Assembly (NCBI GenBank): GCA_965602945.1
Contig: CBFDBC010000204.1
Location: forward strand, 1 to 6,062
Source: JAUXEH01 sp965602945
GTDB lineage: Bacteria > Acidobacteriota > Aminicenantia > Aminicenantales > Aminicenantaceae
Length of the DNA: 6,062 nucleotides
Direction of reading: 5' to 3'
Below the pieces are notes generated by a model. The model searched no databases. It was not told where the DNA came from and worked only from the letters and a program-made list of their open reading frames with translations. Shown in pieces: positions 1-6,062 of this stretch. The position numbers and the translations under genes were made by a program. The first letter of the stretch is position 1, and every line of letters starts with the position of its first letter.

Positions 1-9
1 AGTACGGCC

Positions 10-17
10 GGAGGAGG
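10..17 (+). promoter_or_regulatory. Ribosome binding site of the GH127-like gene
   Basis: A purine-rich GGAGGAGG lies four to seven bases before the ATG at 22, depending on which GGAGG or GAGG core is paired. It supports that ATG as the start. Any promoter lies outside the window, because only 21 bases precede the gene. Confidence 0.8.
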
Positions 18-21
18 GGAT

Positions 22-2022
22 ATGAGACACATCCTGACAGCGCTTTTGGTCCTGGGACTCGTATTTAGCCTGGGATGCTGTGCCATGGGTGAGAAAGAAG
101 CCGGGAAGGAGGAAGGCATCATGACTGCAGGGGAGGAACAGACGGGGGGGCTGATCCTGAGGCCGGCGGCCATGCAGCCGCTTCCCCTAGGGAGCATCCG
201 ACCGGCGGGATGGTTGAAGGATCAGCTTCGCCTGCAGGCGGACGGATTGAGCGGTAATCTGGATCGGTTCTGGCCGGATATCAAGGACAGTGAATGGTTC
301 GGTGGGGATGCGGATGCCTGGGAGCGGGCGCCCTACTGGTTGGACGGGGTCGTGCCTCTGGCCTTCCTCCTGGACGATGCCGATCTCAAGGCCCGGGTCA
401 TGTCCTACATGGACGGCATTATCAAGGCACAGGATGAGACGGGCCGGATCACTCCCGGGGAAGACGTGGGGCGTTATGACCTGTGGGCCGTGTTCCTGGT
501 CCTCAAACCCCTGATCCTGTATCATGAGGCCACCGGAGACGCGCGGGTACCCGGCGCCGTGGAACGCTGCCTGCGCTGGGTGGAGGGCCACATCGATGCC
601 CGGCCTCTATTCAACTGGGGGAAGTATCGCTGGTTCGAATCCCTGATCGCCATATACTGGATGTATGAACGGACCGGGCAGGATTGGCTCCTCGAACTCG
701 CCGTCAAGCTCCACGCCCAGGGCTTCAACTGGATAGATTTCTTCCGCCGCTGGCCGCTCACACGGCCCACGCCTAAGGGGAAATGGACCTACAAGGGCCA
801 TGTCGTCAACAATGCCATGGCGATCAAAGCCCCGGCGCTGTGGTGGCGCCTGAGCGGCGAGGACAGAGATCGGGCCATGGTGAAGGAGATGATTCGGCTC
901 CAGGATCGATACCATGGGCAGGTGACCGGGATGTTCACCGGCGACGAGTGTTTCGCCGGGCTGAATCCGTCGCAGGGCACTGAACTCTGCGCTGTAATGG
1001 AGTATCTCTATTCGCTCGAAATCCTGCTTTCGGCGACCGGGGAAGCGGAATTCGGAGACCGGCTGGAAAAGATCGCCTTCAATGCCCTGCCGGCCACTTT
1101 TTCGCCGGACATGTGGTCGCATCAGTATGACCAGCAGGTAAACCAGGTGGAGTGCTCCATCAAGGAGGACCGGCTCTGGACCACCAATGGTCCGGATTCC
1201 AACATCTATGGTCTGGAGCCGAATTACGGCTGCTGCACCGCTAATCTCAGTCAGGGTTGGCCCAAGTTCGTGGAACATCTCTGGATGAGGAGCGCTGACA
1301 ACGGGCTGGCGGCGGTTGCCTATGCCCCCTGCATGATCAAAACCACTGTCGCAGGCGTAACGGTCGAGATCGAGGTGGCGACAGAATATCCTTTCCGGGA
1401 GAACATATCGCTCCATGTGCGAGTGGAGGAACCCGTGCGCTTCCCCCTGCATCTCCGCATCCCTGCGTGGGCGGATGAGGCATCACTCTCCCAGGGAGAC
1501 GGATCCCAGGGAAATCTTGCGGCGGGGACGTTTTTCAAACTGGACAAGCAATGGGCCGGAGAAACGCGGCTCGAGCTCCGGTTCCCCATGCGAGTCCGAT
1601 CCTCCCGGCGCTACAATAACGCCATCGGACTGGAGAGGGGGCCTCTGGTCTACGCGCTGAAGCTGGGGGAGGAGTGGAAACGAGTCAACGCGGACATGCC
1701 CCTTCGGGAACTGCCGCACGGGGACTGGGAGGTATATCCCACGACACCCTGGAACTACGCCCTGGACCTTAGTGAAGAGACGCTGGGCCGAGATGTCGAA
1801 TTTCTAGAACACACGGTAGGCAGCATGCCTTTTTCGCCGGACGGAGCCCCCGTCTCCGCGCGGGTCAAGGGTGTGCTGCTGAATATTTGGGAACTGGTGA
1901 ACGGTTCGGTGGGAGAGCTTCCCATGAGTCCGGTGAAGGCGGATGGGCCGATAAAGGAGCTCACGCTAATCCCATACGGGTGCACCAACATCCGGGTGGC
2001 GGAGTTTCCGACACTGCGCTAA
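22..2022 (+). CDS. Exported GH127/DUF1680-type glycoside hydrolase (beta-L-arabinofuranosidase-like)
   Basis: Predicted retaining glycosidase removing beta-L-arabinofuranose or a related sugar from glycan chains, probably at the outside of the cell. At 666 residues it matches the usual size of the family (about 650). Residues 1-20 form a signal peptide with a hydrophobic core ending in LGCC; Cys19 or Cys20 could be lipidated, but the lipobox is not canonical. A charged Gly/Glu/Lys linker follows to about residue 42. The N-terminal helical barrel covers about residues 45-430 (GWLKDQLRLQADGL, WERAPYWLDG). By comparison with Bifidobacterium HypBA1, Glu309 is the likely acid/base, Glu321 and Cys323 (TELC) and Cys405 are zinc ligands, and Cys404 (YGCCTAN) is the nucleophile and fourth ligand. 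Beta-sandwich domains fill the rest, and the end PYGCTNIRVAEFP is the normal family terminus, so the gene looks intact. Related families such as GH146 share this fold, so the substrate is not certain. Confidence 0.9.
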   Translation: MRHILTALLVLGLVFSLGCCAMGEKEAGKEEGIMTAGEEQTGGLILRPAAMQPLPLGSIRPAGWLKDQLRLQADGLSGNLDRFWPDIKDSEWFGGDADAWERAPYWLDGVVPLAFLLDDADLKARVMSYMDGIIKAQDETGRITPGEDVGRYDLWAVFLVLKPLILYHEATGDARVPGAVERCLRWVEGHIDARPLFNWGKYRWFESLIAIYWMYERTGQDWLLELAVKLHAQGFNWIDFFRRWPLTRPTPKGKWTYKGHVVNNAMAIKAPALWWRLSGEDRDRAMVKEMIRLQDRYHGQVTGMFTGDECFAGLNPSQGTELCAVMEYLYSLEILLSATGEAEFGDRLEKIAFNALPATFSPDMWSHQYDQQVNQVECSIKEDRLWTTNGPDSNIYGLEPNYGCCTANLSQGWPKFVEHLWMRSADNGLAAVAYAPCMIKTTVAGVTVEIEVATEYPFRENISLHVRVEEPVRFPLHLRIPAWADEASLSQGDGSQGNLAAGTFFKLDKQWAGETRLELRFPMRVRSSRRYNNAIGLERGPLVYALKLGEEWKRVNADMPLRELPHGDWEVYPTTPWNYALDLSEETLGRDVEFLEHTVGSMPFSPDGAPVSARVKGVLLNIWELVNGSVGELPMSPVKADGPIKELTLIPYGCTNIRVAEFPTLR

Positions 2023-2228
2023 CAGGGGCTCGCCTCCGGACGGCCTCCTTATCAGCTTGCCAGGCTGATCTGTCACTCGATGCGGTTTGGGAAATGCAGG
2101 TCACTGAGGGAAAAATGCGGAGAATAGAGGGGGGCTGGCTGTGGGGGGTTAGCGGGGCTTTGCTATGGGAGGATCCTGCTCAGCCAGCAGAAACAGGACA
2201 CTCGTTTAGTCGCATCTGATACGCAAAA
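2023..2228. other. 206-base intergenic region before the NamZ-like gene
   Basis: It holds the stem-loop at 2051-2069, and an eight-base inverted repeat, GCTGGCTG at 2134-2141 against CAGCCAGC at 2181-2188, with a 39-base spacer. It also holds an ATG at 2115 preceded by GAGGG at 2106-2110; this opens 34 codons in the frame of the downstream gene and ends at TGA 2217-2219. I could not pick out convincing -35 and -10 boxes. The gap is long enough for the second gene to have its own promoter. Confidence 0.5.
2051..2069 (+). terminator. Stem-loop downstream of the GH127-like gene, possible terminator or processing site
   Basis: ATCAGCTT and AGGCTGAT can form an eight-pair stem (one G-U pair) with the three-base loop GCC, starting 28 bases after the stop codon at 2022. 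There is no T-run after it, so it is not a standard intrinsic terminator. It could end the first transcript, protect its 3' end, or separate expression of the two plus-strand genes. Confidence 0.35.
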
Positions 2229-3464
2229 GTGAATAAAAAAACACAAAACGTCATTCCCGGGGCTGAAGTGTTTCTAAAGCAGCATCTGGACCAGGTTGCC
2301 GGAGCGAAGGTGGGATTAGTCACCAACCAGGCGGGAGTTGACAGGCACGGGAATTTTCTGGTTGATGTTTTTGCTTCCCACCCCCGCGTCGACCTGAAGG
2401 CCCTGTTCAGCCCAGAGCATGGGATCCGCGGCCGGGCGCAGGCAGGGGAGTATGTGCCCTTCGAGGTCGATCCCGGCACCGGCCTTCCCGTCTACAGCCT
2501 TTACGGACAGCACCGGGCAGAGGGTGCTGATCAGGGAGCCCGGCTGGACGAGGCCATGCGGACGTTTGACATCCGGGAAGAGGGAAAGGTCCCGGAAGCG
2601 GGAATGCTCGAAGGCCTGGATGCTATGGTCCTGGATCTGCAGGATGTAGGGACCCGGGTCTACACCTATGCGTCCACAATGGCATACTGCATGCGCGCCT
2701 GTGCCGGGGAGGGCGCCCGATTCATAGTGCTTGACCGGCCCAATCCGATAAACGGACTGACAATGGAAGGCCCGGTCCTGGACTTTCCGGAATTCAGCTC
2801 GTTCGTCGGGCTCTATCCGGTTCCCTTTCGACACGGATTGACGATGGGGGAGATGGCCAGGCTGTTCAACGAGCGCTTCCTAGACCGTGAAGCCGACCTC
2901 ACGGTCATACCCATGAAGGGCTGGGAGCGTGCCGGGTGGTATGACCAAACCGGTCTCTCCTGGACCGCACCGTCTCCCAACCTGCCCACTCTGGAGGCTG
3001 TGACGGTCTACCCCGGCCAGGTTTTCTGGGAGGGGACGAATGTGTCAGAAGGACGGGGTACGGACCTGCCATTCGAACAGTGCGGCGCCCCCTGGTTCGA
3101 TGGCCCGGATCTGGCCGGCCCGCTGAACATGCTGGGCCTGCCGGGAGTCGAATTCCAGGACGTCTATTTTCGCCCGGATTCATCGAAATTTGCGGATCAA
3201 AGGTGTTCCGGGGTACGGCTGGGCATCACGGATCGGGCGCGCTTCCGGCCTCTGACCGTGTTCCTGTACATGGCCGAGGCTGTGCTCAAGATGTACCCGG
3301 GCAGGCTCCTTTTCCACCATGAGTATTTCGACCGTATCATGGGTACGGATACGGTCCGAAAGGCCCTCGAAGACAGGATTCCGGCCGGAGAGATCGTGCG
3401 CGGTTTTGAGCCGGGACTGGGAGATTTCGCTGAACTGCGTAAACCCTTTCTTTTGTACGCCTAG
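2229..3464 (+). CDS. DUF1343 / GH171 protein, NamZ-like exo-beta-N-acetylmuramidase family
   Basis: The family prototype (NamZ, YbbC of Bacillus subtilis) releases N-acetylmuramic acid from the non-reducing end of peptidoglycan fragments. This 411-residue protein carries the family signature almost end to end: VGLVTNQAGVD (28-38), ALFSPEHGIRG (58-68, with Glu63 a likely active-site acid), GLPVYSLYG (85-93), LQDVGTRVYTY (137-147), VLDRPNP (167-173), RHGLTMGE (201-208), SPNLPT (249-254) and NVSEGRGTDLPFE (271-283). Residues 97-120 look like an extra charged segment between SLYG and the next conserved block. The start is GTG; TGA at 2217-2219 blocks any longer frame, no Shine-Dalgarno is visible, and the first codons are A-rich, as is common at real starts. 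No signal peptide is present, whereas Gram-negative relatives are often exported. It follows the GH127-like gene on the same strand. The family call is strong; muramidase activity in this member is inferred. Confidence 0.88.
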   Translation: MNKKTQNVIPGAEVFLKQHLDQVAGAKVGLVTNQAGVDRHGNFLVDVFASHPRVDLKALFSPEHGIRGRAQAGEYVPFEVDPGTGLPVYSLYGQHRAEGADQGARLDEAMRTFDIREEGKVPEAGMLEGLDAMVLDLQDVGTRVYTYASTMAYCMRACAGEGARFIVLDRPNPINGLTMEGPVLDFPEFSSFVGLYPVPFRHGLTMGEMARLFNERFLDREADLTVIPMKGWERAGWYDQTGLSWTAPSPNLPTLEAVTVYPGQVFWEGTNVSEGRGTDLPFEQCGAPWFDGPDLAGPLNMLGLPGVEFQDVYFRPDSSKFADQRCSGVRLGITDRARFRPLTVFLYMAEAVLKMYPGRLLFHHEYFDRIMGTDTVRKALEDRIPAGEIVRGFEPGLGDFAELRKPFLLYA

Positions 3465-3512
3465 CTGTTTGCGACTCCGTGCTTTGCCGCTTATTCAATA
3501 ATGAAAGTATCC

Positions 3513-3543
3513 GGTGCCGTGTCCGGCCGGCCGTTAACACACC
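3513..3543. terminator. Imperfect GC-rich stem-loop between convergent genes
   Basis: GGTG (3513-3516) pairs with CACC (3540-3543), TGT (3520-3522) with ACA (3537-3539), and CGG (3524-3526) with CCG (3531-3533), around the loop CCGG. The stem has a three-base bulge and small mismatches, and no T-run follows on either strand. Its place between two facing genes suits a shared terminator, but folding support is weak. The remaining bases of the 111-base gap (3465-3575) show no gene or other recognisable site. Confidence 0.3.
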
Positions 3544-3575
3544 AAGCGCCGGGGCGATGAGAGTAGGAAAATAGA

Positions 3576-4298
3576 TCAGCGGAGGTTGCGGACGCGCACC
3601 TCGATTTCAGGAGTATCCTTGAGCAGGTCTACCAGTTTCTGAGGATCGGTGTTCCCGTAGTGATAAGGGTAGAGGAAGCTGGGCTTGAAGGCCCTGGCTG
3701 CTTCCGCCGCCATCTCGGGTGTCATGGTGTAGGGGCGGTTCATGGGCAGGAAGGCTACGTCGATGTCCTGCAAGGCTTCCATCTCCGGCGTGTTTTCGCT
3801 GTCTCCGGCCACGTAGATCCTCCGGTCTCCGATCGAGAGGACATAGCCATTGTCTCTGCCCCGGGGGTGAAAGCTGGTATCGGGATCCAGGTTGTAGGCC
3901 GGGACGGCTTCGATCCGGATGGAACCGAATTCAGCGCTGTCTCCGTTTTTCATCACGGAGCCTCTCCCGAGTTTGGACCGGCAGGCCTCGGTCAGGTAGA
4001 TCTGCGTTCCCTGCTTGCTGAGGAGTTCAACGACTTTGAGGTCCAGGTGATCACCGTGTTCATGTGTGATCAGGATGAGGTCGGCCTTGGGCAGAGTTGA
4101 GTAGTCAGCATAGCGGCCGACCGGGTCGACGTGGATGACCGCGTCACCAAGGGAAAACATCAAGGTCCCGTGGCCGATGAAAGTCATCCTGAGATCTCCC
4201 AGGGATGTTTTCAGGACGTCCTCCTCGAAGTCGGCGGCTTGAACAGCCGCCACAACCAAGGCGAGTAAAAAAATCACTCCCCACGCTGTCTTTTTCAT
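3576..4298 (-). CDS. Secreted metallo-beta-lactamase-fold hydrolase, UlaG-like (COG2220)
   Basis: A 240-residue protein of the UlaG-like branch of the metallo-beta-lactamase superfamily, whose members hydrolyse lactones, phosphodiesters and other small molecules; the substrate here is unknown. Residues 1-21 form a clear Sec signal peptide (MKKTAWG, then a hydrophobic core, cleavage likely after VQA). Metal-binding motifs are complete: GHGT (42-45), THEHGDHLD (78-86, giving His79, His81, Asp83, His84), AYN...FHP (124-135, His134 a possible ligand), AGDSE (164-168, Asp166) and PYHYGN (211-216, His213). Size and motif order match the family, so it appears intact and active. The start is supported by GGAGG at 4304-4308, five bases before the ATG. 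It is the last gene of the minus-strand block, 71 bases after the aldo/keto reductase. Without its signal it would be taken for a cytoplasmic UlaG-like enzyme; here the periplasm is expected. Confidence 0.88.
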   Translation of the reverse strand: MKKTAWGVIFLLALVVAAVQAADFEEDVLKTSLGDLRMTFIGHGTLMFSLGDAVIHVDPVGRYADYSTLPKADLILITHEHGDHLDLKVVELLSKQGTQIYLTEACRSKLGRGSVMKNGDSAEFGSIRIEAVPAYNLDPDTSFHPRGRDNGYVLSIGDRRIYVAGDSENTPEMEALQDIDVAFLPMNRPYTMTPEMAAEAARAFKPSFLYPYHYGNTDPQKLVDLLKDTPEIEVRVRNLR

Positions 4299-4303
4299 TT
4301 TAA

Positions 4304-4308
4304 CCTCC
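4304..4308 (-). promoter_or_regulatory. Ribosome binding site of the UlaG-like hydrolase gene
   Basis: On the minus strand GGAGG stands five bases before the ATG at 4298. It sits in the 71-base gap after the reductase gene. No terminator-like hairpin is evident in that gap, which fits read-through from the upstream gene. Confidence 0.75.
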
Positions 4309-4369
4309 GTTCCATGTCGTCTGACCGATGGAATCCTGTGTCATTTTGAAGGGTCATGCCCGGCTCTAT

Positions 4370-5551
4370 TCAGACCGAGAGCATCTCATGGGCATGGATG
4401 AGTTTGTCCCGGACCTTAAGCCCGTGCGGGCAGGATGACTCGCAGGCTCCCGCACATTCGGCGCAGGACAGGGGCTTGCGGGCCGTCTCCAGTTCCGAGT
4501 AATAGTGCATGGCATCCTTCTGCATGCGGTAGTCTTCGAAGTACATCGCGAACCGCAGAACATCGTTAACGGCGACATTCCCCGGGCAGGCCGCCTGGCA
4601 TTCCGTACATCCCACACGGCAGTACTGGTTTCCGGCCTGGCGACGGTATTCCGCTATCACACCCAGGTCCGCCCGGTCCAGCGGTTTGCCCGAGGTCGAA
4701 ACATATTCTTCCACATGGGAATAGCTGCTCATGGTGGGGATACACGTGTCCACGTTCGTGTTGCTCAGCACCCAGCGAAGTGCCGCCTGGGGGTAGCTCA
4801 CCTGCTGATTGACCAGGGACTGAAGAGTACCGTGTTTCCCTCCGGCAAAGACCTTCATGGCCACCACGCCGATGCCCTTGTCATGTACCGGCTTGAGCAG
4901 GGGCTCGATCTCCGGTCCCTGCAGGTGGTTGTATATCACCAGCACGACTTCCACGAAATCGTTGTCCAAGGCCTGCTTGAGCGTAAGTTTGGCGTTGTGG
5001 GTGGAGAACCCCGTGAAACGGATCTTGCCGTCCTTCTTGAGCTGGGCATACGCGGCCCTGAGCTCCGGGTTTTCCAGTAGGTTGAGGTCGTCGACGCCGT
5101 GACACAGGGCCACGTCGATGTAGTCCGTCTTCATCCGCTTCAGGCTGTCTTCCAAGCGCTGGATTATGCTGTCCTTGGTGATCTCACCCCGGGAATAGTT
5201 GTGTTTGGTGGTCAGGATGACCTTGTCCCGAACCTCGCTCAAGGCATCTCCGATCAGGCTTTCGCTGCGGCTGCGCATGTAACTCTCGGCCGTGTCGAAA
5301 TAGGTCACTCCCAGTTCCTGGGCATAGCGCAGCACATTGGGCTCGAAAAAGGAGATGGCTCCACAGCTGACGTCCGAGACCTTGAGCCCGGTTTTACCCA
5401 GCGTGTTGTACTTGATGATCTTGGGAGAGTCGGACTGGATCCCTCGAACGGGCCGGGTGGGGGCACCAGCCCTGCTTCGGCCTGTGATACCCAGGCCTAC
5501 GACTCCCGATGTCAATGCGCCAAAAAAACCGCGTCTTGTGATCTTTGCCAT
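4370..5551 (-). CDS. Tat-exported aldo/keto reductase with C-terminal [4Fe-4S]-type cysteine motifs
   Basis: Predicted oxidoreductase of 393 residues. The N-terminus is a twin-arginine signal (TRRGFFGALTSG, residues 5-16) followed by a weakly hydrophobic stretch and a likely cleavage near residue 30. The aldo/keto reductase barrel runs about 46-305. The catalytic tetrad is visible: Asp86 and Tyr91 (FDTAESY), Lys116 (TTKHN) and His151 (LCHGV). The C-terminal region holds two clusters of four cysteines, Cys311/315/318/322 (ending CP) and Cys363/366/370/374 (ending CPHG), as in ferredoxin-like domains binding two iron-sulfur clusters. An in-frame GTG at 5581, overlapping the upstream stop, would add ten residues before the Tat motif; I prefer ATG 5551, which has GAGGAG six bases upstream and puts the arginines at residues 6-7. 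It follows the LolA-like gene by 26 bases. The architecture is known in many anaerobes; substrate and electron partner are unknown. Confidence 0.9.
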   Translation of the reverse strand: MAKITRRGFFGALTSGVVGLGITGRSRAGAPTRPVRGIQSDSPKIIKYNTLGKTGLKVSDVSCGAISFFEPNVLRYAQELGVTYFDTAESYMRSRSESLIGDALSEVRDKVILTTKHNYSRGEITKDSIIQRLEDSLKRMKTDYIDVALCHGVDDLNLLENPELRAAYAQLKKDGKIRFTGFSTHNAKLTLKQALDNDFVEVVLVIYNHLQGPEIEPLLKPVHDKGIGVVAMKVFAGGKHGTLQSLVNQQVSYPQAALRWVLSNTNVDTCIPTMSSYSHVEEYVSTSGKPLDRADLGVIAEYRRQAGNQYCRVGCTECQAACPGNVAVNDVLRFAMYFEDYRMQKDAMHYYSELETARKPLSCAECAGACESSCPHGLKVRDKLIHAHEMLSV

Positions 5552-5557
5552 TTGTTT

Positions 5558-5563
5558 CTCCTC
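5558..5563 (-). promoter_or_regulatory. Ribosome binding site that decides the start of the aldo/keto reductase
   Basis: GAGGAG on the minus strand lies six bases before ATG 5551. The alternative GTG at 5581 has no comparable site in front of it and overlaps the stop of the preceding gene. The short gap would allow translational coupling. Confidence 0.75.
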
Positions 5564-5577
5564 GTTAATTCCGTTTA

Positions 5578-6062
5578 TCACTTCTTGCCGAGCCGTATCG
5601 GCATCAGAACCTCCAGCGTCTCCGCCAGGGCTTGGTATTCCTCGGACATGAGGTAGATGTTGTAGTTCTCGCTCCGGAAATTGGGGGTCATGACGTTCTT
5701 TCCGGGCCCCATAGCTCCCTGGGGCGGACGGTCGTTATAGAGTATGAGCTCCACTTCCCGGTCCTGGAGGGTGAGGACCAGAGTGTCCTCAGGCTCGAAT
5801 CCAGCGCCCTGGACGCAGCGGGCCGTCCAGTTGGTGCCCAGAGTGAGCCGGCCTCTTTGGAAGGCGAATTCCACGATGTGGCCCTTGAGCTCTCCCGGGT
5901 TGATCTCGACATCCCCGGTGTTCACGTCCACGTTCTCGAAATAGCCCGGATCGAGCTCCGGATTCAGGCGCACGTCCTGGATCTCGAACACGCTGCCCCG
6001 GGTTCCCACCCGAGAGCTGAACCAGGAGGAGGGAATTCGAATCCCTTCAGCTTCCTGATAGG
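5578..6062 (-). CDS. 3' part of an unrecognised gene, LolA-like end plus unknown C-terminal domain (partial)
   Basis: The frame stays open from the stop (TGA 5580-5578) to the window edge, so this is the end of a longer gene. The GTG at 6009 that could serve as a start has no Shine-Dalgarno, and the sixteen upstream codons read like real protein (GIRIPSSWFSSR). About 160 residues are visible. The first 30-40, with the pattern IRIP...VFEIQDVRLNPELDPGYFEN, resemble the C-terminal strands of LolA-like outer-membrane lipoprotein-sorting proteins (a short run of residues before N-P-x-L-D and a final F); this is pattern memory, not a search. The remaining 120 residues have beta-rich alternation, a single cysteine (TARCVQG), an NDRPPQGAMGPGKN loop and a helical end (EEYQALAETLEVLMPIRLGKK). 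I do not recognise this part. As the first visible gene of the minus-strand block, it is probably co-transcribed with the reductase and the hydrolase. Confidence 0.75.
   Translation of the reverse strand, partial: YQEAEGIRIPSSWFSSRVGTRGSVFEIQDVRLNPELDPGYFENVDVNTGDVEINPGELKGHIVEFAFQRGRLTLGTNWTARCVQGAGFEPEDTLVLTLQDREVELILYNDRPPQGAMGPGKNVMTPNFRSENYNIYLMSEEYQALAETLEVLMPIRLGKK

Noticed and set aside
607..1452. 281-codon open frame on the minus strand inside the GH127-like gene
   Set aside because: It lies fully antisense to a gene with strong family motifs, shows no recognisable domain, and long antisense frames are common in GC-rich genes.
2134..2188. Inverted repeat GCTGGCTG / CAGCCAGC as an operator or terminator
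   Set aside because: Eight matching bases across a 39-base spacer are expected by chance in GC-rich DNA, and no regulator gene is nearby.
1887..2219. 110-codon plus-strand frame overlapping the end of the GH127-like gene
   Set aside because: Its first part reads out of frame through coding sequence. Only the section from ATG 2115 has its own ribosome site, and that is treated as a finding rather than a gene.
3660..4100. 146-codon plus-strand frame opposite the metallo-hydrolase gene
   Set aside because: The minus-strand gene here has a signal peptide and complete metal motifs; this frame is its shadow.
5552..5581. GTG at 5581 as the start of the aldo/keto reductase
   Set aside because: It would give a ten-residue extension before the Tat motif with no good ribosome site, whereas ATG 5551 has GAGGAG at the right spacing.
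4505..5656. Two plus-strand open frames of 191 and 185 codons opposite the aldo/keto reductase
   Set aside because: They mirror the real gene in the antisense direction, lack convincing starts and carry no known motifs.
5578..6009. A complete 143-residue gene starting at GTG 6009
   Set aside because: There is no Shine-Dalgarno before the GTG, and the frame stays open with protein-like codons to the window edge, so the gene is more likely truncated by the window.

Overview
The window holds five protein-coding genes in two convergent blocks and no RNA gene, CRISPR array or mobile element that I can see. GC content is high (roughly 58-60% by eye). There are Sec-type and Tat-type export signals, Shine-Dalgarno sites of the GGAGG type on three genes, and enzyme families common in polysaccharide-degrading, largely uncultured Gram-negative bacteria (Acidobacteriota/Aminicenantes, Planctomycetota or similar). 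The phylum is a guess from gene style, not something the sequence proves.

Plus-strand block (22-3464). The first gene encodes an exported, probably lipid-anchored glycoside hydrolase of the GH127 / DUF1680 group (beta-L-arabinofuranosidase-like) with the complete Glu/Cys zinc site and the cysteine nucleophile. After a 206-base gap containing a stem-loop comes a DUF1343 / GH171 gene, the family of the exo-beta-N-acetylmuramidase NamZ. It starts at GTG without a visible Shine-Dalgarno and has no signal peptide. An in-frame upstream ATG with a good ribosome site is cut off by a TGA only four codons before that GTG.

Convergent gap (3465-3575). It holds one imperfect GC-rich stem-loop and no gene.

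Minus-strand block (6062 down to 3576, read right to left). First is the 3' part of a gene that enters from outside the window; its product resembles the end of a LolA-like lipoprotein-sorting protein followed by a domain I do not recognise. Next, 26 bases on, is a Tat-exported aldo/keto reductase with a C-terminal region carrying two four-cysteine iron-sulfur motifs. After a further 71 bases comes a secreted UlaG-like metallo-beta-lactamase-fold hydrolase. Same-strand order and short gaps suggest one transcript. Two of the three products carry clear export signals, so this block probably works in the cell envelope.

A joint function for the two blocks is not evident. Both fit envelope or extracytoplasmic glycan and metabolite processing, but their convergent orientation means they need not be related. 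No clear new defence or mobile system is present. The most useful leads are the exported iron-sulfur aldo/keto reductase cassette, the unknown domain at the right edge, and the odd 5' end and internal insertion of the NamZ-like gene.
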